A stretch of DNA of 64,000 bases from Lyngbya sp. PCC 8106 (GTDB taxonomy: Bacteria; Cyanobacteriota; Cyanobacteriia; Cyanobacteriales; Microcoleaceae): positions 1 through 64,000 of the forward strand of contig NZ_AAVU01000021.1 in NCBI RefSeq assembly GCF_000169095.1. Reading direction: 5' to 3'. Shown piece after piece: positions 35,576-44,293 of the stretch. The position numbers and the translations under genes were made by a program. The notes beneath the pieces were generated by a model. It saw only the letters and a list, made by a program, of their open reading frames with translations. It was not told the DNA's origin and ran no database searches. Within the stretch, counting starts at the first letter, position 1, and each line of letters starts with the position of its first letter.

Positions 35576-36334
35576 TTATTTGAGCAAGTTTTGTTGTTGG
35601 TCGCGGTAAGCAATTCTGAGACTCTGAACAAAAATTCCTACAGAAATCAGAATAATTAAACAAGCCCAAAACCAATGGGGTAGAAACAGTTGTTGAGCAA
35701 TTTGTCCGGTATCAGAAATAATCATTTGACCTCCGATTACGGCTTTATTCATAAACAAATAACCCCGTTGATGGTAGGTGCTAATAATCGCTTGTACACC
35801 TAAAAACTGAATCGCCCATCCTTGGAACCAATGAGGGGTTTTTAGGGCAGTGAATAATAAGCCAGCCCCCCAGAGAGAAATTGCCAAAATCCCAAATAGC
35901 GATCGCACCCAGACTAACACAGAAAAGAGTAATAAACCGCTAAGAATCATTAAACAAATCTGAGCGTTTTTGTAGCGACGACTAGAAATAATAAATAATC
36001 CTCCCGCAAACGCAGGCCCCAACGGGCCGCCCGCAGCCACTAACGCCCGTCCAATTCGACCTAAAAATAACGAACCCGAATGTACCGCAAAGCCGGAACC
36101 ATTGGGAAGCATGACTAATTTTTGGAAGTCTCCTCCCAGGAGTAATGCTGTTAGTCCGTGACCCATTTCGTGAAACCAAGTGGCGAGAATTGAAAAGGGA
36201 TAAAGGATATAGTCTCCCCAGGAAAATTGCCACAAAACGAGGGTAACAGCAGCGGCACCAATTAGCCAGCTTATCCCCATTTGGTTGCGGTTTCCGGTAG
36301 TTCCCTCGAAGGGTTGCAGATTCAGATTTTTCAT
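35576..36334 (-). CDS. M50-type membrane metallopeptidase family protein
   Basis: A 252-residue protein with about six membrane segments. HEMGHG at about residue 55 is the zinc-binding HExxH-type motif of site-2-protease-like M50 proteins, here HEMGH in FHEMGHGLTALLLGG. Later hydrophobic segments include ICLMILSGLLLFSVLVWV. The second metal-site motif (usually NxxPxxPLDG) is not evident, so it may be an M50B-like member of unknown substrate. It is transcribed away from the NACHT gene. Confidence 0.78.
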   Translation of the reverse strand: MKNLNLQPFEGTTGNRNQMGISWLIGAAAVTLVLWQFSWGDYILYPFSILATWFHEMGHGLTALLLGGDFQKLVMLPNGSGFAVHSGSLFLGRIGRALVAAGGPLGPAFAGGLFIISSRRYKNAQICLMILSGLLLFSVLVWVRSLFGILAISLWGAGLLFTALKTPHWFQGWAIQFLGVQAIISTYHQRGYLFMNKAVIGGQMIISDTGQIAQQLFLPHWFWACLIILISVGIFVQSLRIAYRDQQQNLLK

Positions 36335-36594
36335 CGGTTAAGCGTCGGTAAAATGTAGGTTAGTTTGAAATCTCAGTCAAGTTCTGTCTTCTATCTACAT
36401 CATAGAACTTTGGTGTTTCTGATGGCTATTGATGCTTTTATAATTTTAGCTTCTAATTTTAACGAACTGCAAATCCAGTGTAAGGTCTAACTAAAGGTTA
36501 AATATTTATACTTGATAATGTCACGTTTTTAAACGATGTTAAAATTGAAAAGGTTCATCTCAACTCACCAGATAATTTTTAGGAAAATTTAACA

Positions 36595-39500
36595 ATGGCG
36601 GGAAAACTCTGGCGCAATATTTGGAAGGTTCTCAACACAGACATTGAACTCTCTTTAACGGGGACGGTTTCCGCAGGTGTGGAAGGGGGAAAAGCGGTTT
36701 TTGAACTCGCCAAAGCGTTACAAGAGAATAAAAACGCCAAAGAACTCGCCCCCATCATTAAAAATATTGATTCGTTATTGGATGTTCTCAATTCCCCTTT
36801 GGGAGAGGTTGCAAAGGCTACGTTACCTTTTCTTCCCATTGCTACAGGGATTTTAAGTTATATTGCTGAACAAACTCGCAGTGAACCCAGTTTAGAAGAT
36901 TCCGTTCAGTTAGTTTCTCAAGTTGCCTATTTGGAAAGTTTACGGCAATTTTTACCTATTTTTTTAGAAAAACATCCCAAACTAGAATTAATTGAAAATA
37001 CCGCATCGGAAAAAGTGGCTAAAAAGATTAAAAAGTTGGGTGAAACTCTAGAAGTTGATGGCGAAGAAATTAACTTAGATGATCGAGAAGCTAGAAAAAC
37101 TCTAGTTTGTTTCCATAATTCTCCTTTAGCAAAAGTCTTTAATGCTATTCTCGTCGAACGTTTTCAAGAATCTGGACTGGATGAAAACACCGCAAAAACC
37201 ATAACAGAACGAATTTCTCGCAAGACTCACCGCTACATGAAAGAAGCCGTTACAGAAGTGCGAGACTCAGCGAAAAAGTTGGCGGGAATTTATGGAGACG
37301 GTTGGCAAAAAGATATCGAAGCTTACCACAGCATCGACCAATATTTAGAAGAAGTTATTGCTACAAAACCAGAAGAAAAGGTTTTTGATGAGAAGTTTAG
37401 TTTTCGGCAAATTTACGTTCCGATGAATGTGAAACTCGTTAATTCTAATGGAGAAGTTAGAAAAGATTCTGATCCGCAAAATATCGAACAGTGGGCAAAA
37501 ACAACATTACTCAATGACCACAAAAAAGGTCAAGTTCTGTTTATTCAAGGAGGGCCAGGACGGGGAAAAAGTGTATTTTGTCGAATGTTTTCCGACTGGG
37601 TACGACGAGAACTTGATCCGATTTATACCCCGATTTTAATTCGATTGCGGGATATAAAAAGTTTTTCCAATGATATTAATGAAACACTCGCCACTGTAAT
37701 TGATCGAGATTTTACCAGAATTGATCGGGGTTGGTTAACTGACCAAAATACTCGCTTTCTATTTTTATTGGATGGGTTTGATGAGTTACTTTTAGAACGA
37801 GGAAAAGGGAATGATTTAAAATTCTTTCTCGAGCAAGTTGCAGATTTTCAAAAACGTTGTTCAAGGAATAATGAACAGGGTCATCAAGTTTTAATTACAG
37901 GTAGACCTTTAGCATTGTACGGCATTGAACGGTTAATGCCAACAAATTTAGAACGGGTTGAAATTATCCCAATGGATGAAACCATTCAGCAGCAGTGGTT
38001 GGAAAAATGGAAAACGGTCGTTGATTCTGACCCAACAATTGCAGAAACAAAAACGGATAATTTTTGGCAATTTTTACAGGATGAACGTTGTCCGCAGCAA
38101 GCAAAAGATTTGGCGAAAGAACCCCTGTTACTTTACTTGTTAGCCGTTTTGCATCGTGACGAACAACTCCACATTGATATGTTTGAAAATGCTAATGTAG
38201 GTCAAGCTAAAATTCTGATTTATGAACAGGCGTTAGAGTGGGTTTTGAACAAGCAACGAACGGAAGATGGAGACAATCTTAATCCGAAATATACAGGTTT
38301 AGAACCGGAAGATTTACGCAGTTTATTAGCCGAAGCCGGACTCTGTGTGGTGCAGTCTGGACGGGAATTTGCGAAAATTCAAATGATTGAAAGCCGACTC
38401 CTGGAAAAAGAAGATGAGGGTGCAAAGGAACTAATAGAAAAGGCACGTCAAACGGGTTCAGAGGAAGCGTTGAAAAATGCCCTGGCTGCTTTTTATCTCA
38501 AGTCGGGAACGGCTGATAATTCTGTTGAGTTTTTTCATAAGAGTTTTGGGGAATTTCTCTGTGCCGAACGCATGACAGAAACGTTAAAGGAATGGACACA
38601 AAAAACGGTCAAACGACGCAAGACTTCTTATACAGTAACTACAAAAGAGTTAGAGTGGCAAGTTTATGATTTGTTTGGCTATGGAAATCTGACTGCTGAG
38701 ATTGTGGAATATTTGATGGCATTATTACTTAAAAAATTCATTAAAAATGAGATTTACTTTGCAGTGCTATTTGAACGACTTCATGAATTTTATCTGCGGT
38801 GGTGTGATGGAGAATTTATAGAAGCTACTGAAGAAACACTACCTCAGAAAAAAGCCCGACAACTCCAACAACAAGACATCGAACGCGGACAACGACAGGT
38901 TGATATTTATACGGGCTTAAACGTGATGATTTTGCTGTTTGAGTTGCATCGTTATGGACAGTCAAAAGAGGAACTCAAAGAGAAATTACAGTTTCATCCC
39001 TGTGGTCAACCGGAAAGCGAGGAGTTTCACCCATATCGATTATTAAAAATTATCGGGTATGCTGATAGTCTGATAGTGCGTGCTTTTTTAGCCATTGTCG
39101 GTCAGTTTCTCAGTGATGCCAACCTCAGAACCTCTGACCTCAGTGGTGCCGACCTTAGAACTGCCGACCTCAGAAGCGCCAACCTCATTCGTGCCAACCT
39201 CAGTGATGCCAACCTCAGAAGTGCAAACCTCAGTGGTGCAAACCTCAGTGGTGTCTACCTCAACAGTGCCGACCTCAGAAGAGCCAACCTCAATGATGCC
39301 AACCTCAATGATGCCGACCTCAGTGGTGCTAACCTCAGAAGTGCCGACCTCAGTGGTGCCGACCTCAGTGGTGCCGACCTCAGTGTTGCCGACTTCAGTA
39401 GTGCCAACCTCGGTGCTGCCAACCTCGGCGCTGCCAACCTCAGTGGTGCAAACCTCAGTGGTGTCAACCTCAATAATATTCGATGGGACAGTGACACAAA

Positions 39501-39630
39501 ATGGTCTAACGTTGTTGGGTTAGAAGAAGCTATAAACGTACCAGAAAAGTGGAAAGAACAATCTGAATTTGAAGGGTCGGAAAATCGGTTCTCGTCAGAA
39601 GATTTAGAGGCGTTGGGTGAGGAGGAATAA
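36595..39630 (+). CDS. NACHT NTPase with C-terminal pentapeptide repeats
   Basis: A 1011-residue STAND protein. Residues 1-300 are mainly helical with no family I recognise. The NACHT domain follows: Walker A GGPGRGKS at 319-326 and Walker B FLFLLDGFDELL around 387-398, with NACHT-style acidic residues after D393. A helical region (about 560-830) links to about 27 pentapeptides of the A(D/N)Lxx type (839-975), forming a right-handed beta-helix as probable sensor or effector-binding arm. NACHT proteins in bacteria include antiphage factors; no other defence gene is adjacent. The ATG has AGGAAA upstream. A single-gene unit. Confidence 0.9.
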   Translation: MAGKLWRNIWKVLNTDIELSLTGTVSAGVEGGKAVFELAKALQENKNAKELAPIIKNIDSLLDVLNSPLGEVAKATLPFLPIATGILSYIAEQTRSEPSLEDSVQLVSQVAYLESLRQFLPIFLEKHPKLELIENTASEKVAKKIKKLGETLEVDGEEINLDDREARKTLVCFHNSPLAKVFNAILVERFQESGLDENTAKTITERISRKTHRYMKEAVTEVRDSAKKLAGIYGDGWQKDIEAYHSIDQYLEEVIATKPEEKVFDEKFSFRQIYVPMNVKLVNSNGEVRKDSDPQNIEQWAKTTLLNDHKKGQVLFIQGGPGRGKSVFCRMFSDWVRRELDPIYTPILIRLRDIKSFSNDINETLATVIDRDFTRIDRGWLTDQNTRFLFLLDGFDELLLERGKGNDLKFFLEQVADFQKRCSRNNEQGHQVLITGRPLALYGIERLMPTNLERVEIIPMDETIQQQWLEKWKTVVDSDPTIAETKTDNFWQFLQDERCPQQAKDLAKEPLLLYLLAVLHRDEQLHIDMFENANVGQAKILIYEQALEWVLNKQRTEDGDNLNPKYTGLEPEDLRSLLAEAGLCVVQSGREFAKIQMIESRLLEKEDEGAKELIEKARQTGSEEALKNALAAFYLKSGTADNSVEFFHKSFGEFLCAERMTETLKEWTQKTVKRRKTSYTVTTKELEWQVYDLFGYGNLTAEIVEYLMALLLKKFIKNEIYFAVLFERLHEFYLRWCDGEFIEATEETLPQKKARQLQQQDIERGQRQVDIYTGLNVMILLFELHRYGQSKEELKEKLQFHPCGQPESEEFHPYRLLKIIGYADSLIVRAFLAIVGQFLSDANLRTSDLSGADLRTADLRSANLIRANLSDANLRSANLSGANLSGVYLNSADLRRANLNDANLNDADLSGANLRSADLSGADLSGADLSVADFSSANLGAANLGAANLSGANLSGVNLNNIRWDSDTKWSNVVGLEEAINVPEKWKEQSEFEGSENRFSSEDLEALGEEE
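39095..39480 (+). repeat. 15-bp DNA repeat encoding pentapeptides
   Basis: About 25 copies of a 15-bp unit related to GCCAACCTCAGTGGT encode the pentapeptide helix of the NACHT protein. The high DNA identity, beyond what the peptide requires, suggests recent expansion by slippage. It also keeps other frames open on both strands. Confidence 0.85.
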
Positions 39631-39653
39631 TTTGAGGTTTGGAGAGTTCTTAT

Positions 39654-39782
39654 AGTCCTCTCGCCCGGAAATCAATTTCCGGTCTGATAAATGAAGTCAG
39701 TTGAAACTGACTGAAAAAATGATAATATTATGTGTTAGTCCTCTTGAGAGGACTTGGGTTTTGAGGCGGGGATTTTAATCCC
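39654..39782. repeat. Four-palindrome intergenic element
   Basis: Four near-perfect palindromes lie in 120 bases: 39665-39682 (CCGGAAAT/ATTTCCGG), 39695-39712 (AGTCAGTT/AACTGACT), 39737-39754 (AGTCCTCT/AGAGGACT) and 39769-39782 (GGGATT/AATCCC). Each has a two-base centre. Centres are 30, 42 and 30 bp apart. A lone AGTCCTCT at 39654 repeats the third arm. It starts 23 bases after the NACHT gene. Confidence 0.8.
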
Positions 39783-39898
39783 TGACTGATCTGGCAACAA
39801 ATTGATAAGATTAACAATATAATATGGTGCGTCAATTGTTCGGGTTTTCTGTTGGGAATTCTAAGCCTAATTTTTTGACGCACCCTACTGATTTGTAT

Positions 39899-40732
39899 TT
39901 ACCGCTCAACAATTTTCAATCTTTGTGTTACCATCGTAATCCCGCCCGGACGCATTAAAATGGCAGAAATCCAATTATTTCCCGGTGTTTTCGGTGCCGT
40001 TCCAATTTTAAATACACCCCCAGAGGGTAAGAACTCCAACTCTAAAGGAAACTCGGTTAAATACGCTCTCGGTGTGACTCGTTCTTCGATAGCGGTTCCG
40101 ATCATAATCTGATCGCCGAGAGGTTCTTCAACAATCGCATCAATGCTATATTCTTGACCTGTTTTTACTTGTTCGGGTACAATTAATGTCACCGTTGGGG
40201 GTTCTTGTCCGCTGGTTAATTGATTGCGTTCGGCTAAGACTTCTTGCTGAACAACCTTTTGATTTTCCACTCGTTGCTGTGAAGTAATCGTAGAATTGAG
40301 TTGAAATTCTCGACCATTTAAGTCTTGAGTTCCGGTAATTTCTGTAACTGTCGTTGCTAAAATCGCTGATCCGTCTTTTTCCCAGGATTGCAACTGAGTC
40401 TGATAATTAATATTAGAATAATTTTGCCAAAGCTGGTTTAAAACCTGCTCTAAACTCCGACGATCTAACCCCTCAGTTGTGCTAAAATCTTCACTATAAA
40501 ATTCTAGTACCCCGTCAACATCCTGACGATTTGCTGCGGCTTCTATTCCTGTTATTAAAGTCGTCAGTTCTGAAGGGGCGGTTTCGGGTGGTTCTTGGGC
40601 GTGAACTCGACTCGAATCAACACCTGTCATTCCCCACAACACCAGACCGAGTAGAACAGAAAGCATCGGAGAAAACGTTTGACGGCGACGAGACACAAGC
40701 GAAGGAAGTTGCAGAGAAGGAAAAATCGTCAT
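39899..40732 (-). CDS. Exported NTF2-like protein
   Basis: A 277-residue protein with a signal peptide (LSVLLGLVLWGMTGV, cut near VHAQEPP). An NTF2/SnoaL-like region follows (about 55-160: IEAAANRQDVDGVLEFYSEDF). The C-terminal beta-rich half begins TVTLIVPEQVKTGQEYSID and contains EPLGDQIMIG. No catalytic residues are clear. It is probably a periplasmic or lumenal protein of unknown role. It is divergent from murG. Confidence 0.75.
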   Translation of the reverse strand: MTIFPSLQLPSLVSRRRQTFSPMLSVLLGLVLWGMTGVDSSRVHAQEPPETAPSELTTLITGIEAAANRQDVDGVLEFYSEDFSTTEGLDRRSLEQVLNQLWQNYSNINYQTQLQSWEKDGSAILATTVTEITGTQDLNGREFQLNSTITSQQRVENQKVVQQEVLAERNQLTSGQEPPTVTLIVPEQVKTGQEYSIDAIVEEPLGDQIMIGTAIEERVTPRAYLTEFPLELEFLPSGGVFKIGTAPKTPGNNWISAILMRPGGITMVTQRLKIVER

Positions 40733-40910
40733 AAGAAACGGTTTTGTTGTTAGTAATTAAGTCGATAAATATTGAATTAGCGGCTTTATCTACCCGTTAA
40801 CCCCAATGTACAGTTGTCAGTTATCCGGTTTTCGATACCCAATAATGGTAACTTTAATGGTAACTTAAAACTTACAGCTCTGTTTAGGATACACCCAATT
40901 CAAAACACTC

Positions 40911-41984
40911 ATGCGATTATTGATTGCAGCTAGTGGTACAGGCGGACATTTGTTTCCAGCGATCGCAACGGCCGCCCAGTTAGAAGATTATCAAATCGAA
41001 TGGCTAGGCGTACCTGACCGCTTAGAAACACAGCTTGTTCCTGAGCAATACCCTCTCCATACGATTAGTGTTCAAGGGTTTCAGCAGCGATTTGGCTTAG
41101 GAACACTCCGAACCTTGAGCCGTTTAACCGCTTCCATTTTACAAGTTCGCCGTCTCCTCAAACAAGGGAACTTTCAAGGAGTCTTCTCAACCGGAGGTTA
41201 TATCGCCGCCCCTGCGATTTTAGCAGCCCGTTCGTTGGGTTTACCTGTCATCTTGCATGAGTCGAACGCTTTACCGGGAAAAGTTACCCGTCTACTGAGT
41301 GGGTGGTGTAACTTAGTGGCGTTAGGGTTTGAATGTTCCACCCAGTATTTACCTCGCGCCCAAAAAACGGCGATTGTGGGAACTCCGGTGCGATCTGCCT
41401 TTTTAGCCGAAACTGAACCGTTATCCTTTTCTATCCCCGAAAATGCGCCGCTGATTGTTGTTGTCGGTGGAAGTCAGGGGGCGGTTGCTGTAAACCAGTT
41501 AGTTCGAGAAGCCGCATCCGCTTGGTTTGATCTCGGGGCTTGGGTCGTGCATCTAACGGGAACCAACGATCCCCATACTGATGATTTAAAGCATCCCCAA
41601 TACTTAGCAATGCCATTTTATGACAATATGGCAGCTTTATTCAAACGAGCCAATTTAGCTATTAGTCGGGCGGGGGCGGGAACCCTAACTGAATTAGCCG
41701 TTACTCAGACACCTTCAATCTTGATTCCCTATCCGTTCGCCGCAGAAGATCATCAAACCCATAACGCCAAAGTGTTTGCAGAGGCGAATGCTGGATTATT
41801 GCTGCCTCAAAACGACCTCACTGGCGAAATTCTCCAAAGCAAGGTATCACATCTGCTGACATCCCCTCAACAACTCCAACAAATGGCAGAAGCAACAGCC
41901 TCTTTAGCGGTAATAGACAGCGCCGAACAATTAGCTGATTCTATTAGTCAAGTGTTGAGTCGTGAGGGGAAGAAAAACAGATAA
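40911..41984 (+). CDS. murG: UDP-GlcNAc:lipid I N-acetylglucosaminyltransferase MurG
   Basis: Adds GlcNAc to lipid I to make lipid II on the inner face of the plasma membrane, the last cytosolic step of peptidoglycan precursor synthesis. The 357-residue protein has the glycine-rich loop AASGTGGHLFPA, FSTGGYIAAPAILAAR, VVVGGSQGAVAVN and the donor-site ISRAGAGTLTELAV. It lies alone rather than in a dcw cluster, as is usual in cyanobacteria. A good terminator follows at 41986. Confidence 0.96.
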   Translation: MRLLIAASGTGGHLFPAIATAAQLEDYQIEWLGVPDRLETQLVPEQYPLHTISVQGFQQRFGLGTLRTLSRLTASILQVRRLLKQGNFQGVFSTGGYIAAPAILAARSLGLPVILHESNALPGKVTRLLSGWCNLVALGFECSTQYLPRAQKTAIVGTPVRSAFLAETEPLSFSIPENAPLIVVVGGSQGAVAVNQLVREAASAWFDLGAWVVHLTGTNDPHTDDLKHPQYLAMPFYDNMAALFKRANLAISRAGAGTLTELAVTQTPSILIPYPFAAEDHQTHNAKVFAEANAGLLLPQNDLTGEILQSKVSHLLTSPQQLQQMAEATASLAVIDSAEQLADSISQVLSREGKKNR

Positions 41985-41985
41985 G

Positions 41986-42022
41986 AAATTAAGGAAAATC
42001 CCTAATTTTGTTTGTTGTTTTT
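41986..42022 (+). terminator. Rho-independent terminator after murG
   Basis: AAATTAAGG pairs with CCCTAATTT (8 of 9) around AAAAT, followed by TGTTTGTTGTTTTT. It lies directly after the stop and abuts the end of the convergent methyltransferase gene. Confidence 0.7.
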
Positions 42023-42821
42023 AACCACGTTTAATCGCTTTGATCCGAAGTCGTTTGTAGTCAGCGATCCAGCTTCCCTCTTGATACAACTTCGAGTGCA
42101 ACTTCTTCTCAATCCGCTTTAAAATTTGTTCTTGTTGTTCAGCCGGAATATTGTGAAAGAAGCAACTAGCAAACATTTCAATCCAATTTCGCAGACCATT
42201 TTTTCCTTCTTCTAAACGAGTTGGTCGCTCAAACAAAGTTGCAACTTGTAATTGAAAGCCTTGACGTTCCAAAAGGGTGCCGTATTCTGCAATACTCGGA
42301 AAATACCAGGGATTAAAGCTTTGATTTTCTGGATATCCAGCCTCATCTAACGCTTCACAAATCCCACTAATAATCGTTTCAACATTTCCCTGACCTCCAA
42401 ACTCAGCCACAAACCGTCCTCCCGGTTTTAAAGCCTGCCAAACTCCTTCTATCACTTTCTCGGGTTCTTTGATCCAATGTAAAACCGCATTGGAAAACAC
42501 ACCATCAAATTGTTCATTCATCCCCAAAGCAGAAGCATTAACAACGGCAAACTTGAGGTGAGGGTAGGAATGATTGGCTCGCTCGATCATGGAAACGGCA
42601 TTATCAACACCAGTGACCTCTGCTCCGCAACCTGTGATCCGATAGGTCAGATGGCCTGTTCCACAACCCAAGTCAAGGATGTGTTCTCCCTGAGTGGGAT
42701 GAAGTAATTGTAGTAAGTCAGTGGCGAGGTGAGAGACATAACGGTGGCGATCATCGTAAAGATGGACATCCCAATCATTAAGAATGGGGGTCTTTGTGTT
42801 GTTGGCTGTCTTGATACTCAT
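42021..42821 (-). CDS. Class I SAM-dependent methyltransferase
   Basis: A 266-residue methyltransferase. Motif I is ILDLGCGTGHLTYRI at about residue 46, then AEVTGVDNAVSMIERA and FDGVFSNAVLHWIKEPEKV. This arrangement is shared by trans-aconitate and malonyl-ACP methyltransferases, so a small carboxylic acid or an acyl carrier substrate is possible. No biotin or other pathway gene is adjacent. The substrate is unassigned. Confidence 0.85.
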   Translation of the reverse strand: MSIKTANNTKTPILNDWDVHLYDDRHRYVSHLATDLLQLLHPTQGEHILDLGCGTGHLTYRITGCGAEVTGVDNAVSMIERANHSYPHLKFAVVNASALGMNEQFDGVFSNAVLHWIKEPEKVIEGVWQALKPGGRFVAEFGGQGNVETIISGICEALDEAGYPENQSFNPWYFPSIAEYGTLLERQGFQLQVATLFERPTRLEEGKNGLRNWIEMFASCFFHNIPAEQQEQILKRIEKKLHSKLYQEGSWIADYKRLRIKAIKRG

Positions 42822-43274
42822 TCGACGCTTAGGAGTTGGGTCTTTGGTTAACAGTATGCAGTATTTATTGATAAACTTTTTTTAAGTTTAACAAAGTTTA
42901 AACGGTATCGTCATCAAGGGGCTTGCTCCGGGTAAAACTCTCTTTGACTATACAATCGGTTTGATCGCTTTTCACGACAGTTTCACAATTCATACTCTGG
43001 GGATCAGGGTTTAAATACAGCAAATCAGTAGGAATACTCATGGAGTAAAGGAATTTTTTAGATTTTGTAGGTAGAAAAAACACTAAACAAGGACTACTTT
43101 AATCTAGATTTTACTCCCTAGCTCAAAGTTATACATAATCAAGCCTTTTGAAAGATTTTACATTCAATTCGCCAATTTTCAACCCTAGAGAGATTGAATT
43201 TTGACTCATTTTGTGATAAAAACTACAGACTGTTGGCTAGATGGCAATCTAATTGCTCGAACGGGAGGCGCTTC
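42822..43274. other. Intergenic region with a doubtful 47-61 codon frame
   Basis: A 453-base gap between divergent genes. On the minus strand a frame from 43083 (or ATG 43039) to 42898 encodes MSIPTDLLYLNPDPQSMNCE and a Lys/Asp-rich tail. No good ribosome site precedes either start and I recognise no family. The gap also holds the leader of the spermidine synthase gene. Confidence 0.4.
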
Positions 43275-44219
43275 ATGTCTGGTAACGAACTTCAAGCCGA
43301 TTTTTGGATTACGGAGTACATCACACCTTGGGATATATATGCTCACGGGGTCACGAACGTATTAGCCTACAAAAAAACAGCATATCAAGAGATGTATATT
43401 GTAGAAACTGGAGCCTATGGCAAAGGTCTAGTTCTCGATGGAAAATGGCAGTCTTGTACAGGGGATGAGTTTCTCTACCATGAACCTCTAGTTCACCCGG
43501 CGATGATCGCTCACGCCTCACCTCGTCGGGTGTTGGTTTTGGGGGGTGGAGAAGGGGCAACTATTCGGGAAGTGTTGCGCTGGAAAACGGTTGAACAGGT
43601 GGCGATGGTTGATATTGATGGAGAAGTCGTCGAAGCCTGTCGAGAATATCTCCCGGAAATGCACGCCAACGCTTTTGATGATCCGCGACTGCAACTGGTG
43701 ATCGGTGATGCGTTAGAATTTCTCGATAGCAGCGATGAACCGTGGGATGTGGTTATTTCTGATCTGTCCGATCCGATTGAAGAAGGGCCATCATTCAAGC
43801 TGTTTACGAAAGAATATTTTGAGAAAATTCGCAACTGTCTGGCGCCCGATGGTTTTCTTGTAATTCAAGCAGGCCCCGTCTCGCCGGGAAGCATGAAACT
43901 TCATGTCCGCCTCGTCCATACCGTTAACGCGGTGTTTCCTCATGTTGTTCCCTACAGTAGCTATATTTCGACCTATGGCGCTCCTTGGGGGTTTGCGGTA
44001 GCGTCGGCGAAACCGATTAATACTCGCCCTGATCCCAGTCAAGTCGATCAACTGATCGCCGAGAAAACTACAGGTGGGTTACGGATGTTTGATGGGGTGG
44101 CGTTTTTGGGAATGATGCAAGTTCCTTTGCATATCCGCAAAGCGATCGCAGAGGAAACTGAAGTGTACACCCTCGCTGAACCGCCTAAGTTCTTTGGGAA
44201 GGGAACAACCAAAGCTTAA
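43275..44219 (+). CDS. speE: Spermidine synthase (polyamine aminopropyltransferase)
   Basis: Transfers an aminopropyl group from decarboxylated SAM to putrescine or a related amine. The 314-residue protein has the N-terminal beta domain (YQEMYIVETGAYGKGLVLDG), then EFLYHEPLVHPAM, the cofactor loop VLVLGGGEGATIREVL, VDIDGEVVEAC, and the gate-keeper region DLSDPIEEGPS. I chose ATG 43275 with GGGAGG eight bases upstream. The frame is open upstream to 43194, but those 27 codons look non-coding. Related aminopropyltransferases such as thermospermine synthase cannot be excluded. Confidence 0.92.
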   Translation: MSGNELQADFWITEYITPWDIYAHGVTNVLAYKKTAYQEMYIVETGAYGKGLVLDGKWQSCTGDEFLYHEPLVHPAMIAHASPRRVLVLGGGEGATIREVLRWKTVEQVAMVDIDGEVVEACREYLPEMHANAFDDPRLQLVIGDALEFLDSSDEPWDVVISDLSDPIEEGPSFKLFTKEYFEKIRNCLAPDGFLVIQAGPVSPGSMKLHVRLVHTVNAVFPHVVPYSSYISTYGAPWGFAVASAKPINTRPDPSQVDQLIAEKTTGGLRMFDGVAFLGMMQVPLHIRKAIAEETEVYTLAEPPKFFGKGTTKA

Positions 44220-44221
44220 GT

Positions 44222-44240
44222 TTTGTCGGGGCGGGTTCGA
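44222..44240. repeat. Partial copy of the GTCGGGGCGGGTT dispersed repeat
   Basis: TTTTGTCGGGGCGGGTTCG follows the spermidine synthase stop directly and matches the left arm at 29581-29597. The right arm is missing, so it is a truncated copy. Confidence 0.6.
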
Positions 44241-44293
44241 CTCAGAAAGGTTATCCTAGATCAAATTAAGGTTATTTCAGGATAGAACTCTTT

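Noticed and set aside
39095..39523. Ser/Thr/Pro-rich alternate frame in the pentapeptide region, and the opposite-strand frame at 39255-39497
   Set aside because: Both are shadows of the 15-bp repeat coding for the NACHT protein's pentapeptides.
42898..43083. 61-codon minus-strand frame
   Set aside because: No family, no ribosome site, and uncertain start. It could be a small gene, but the sequence alone does not support it.
44222..44240. tRNA T-arm (GGGTTCGACTC)
   Set aside because: No matching acceptor, D or anticodon arms surround it; it matches the dispersed repeat at 29581.
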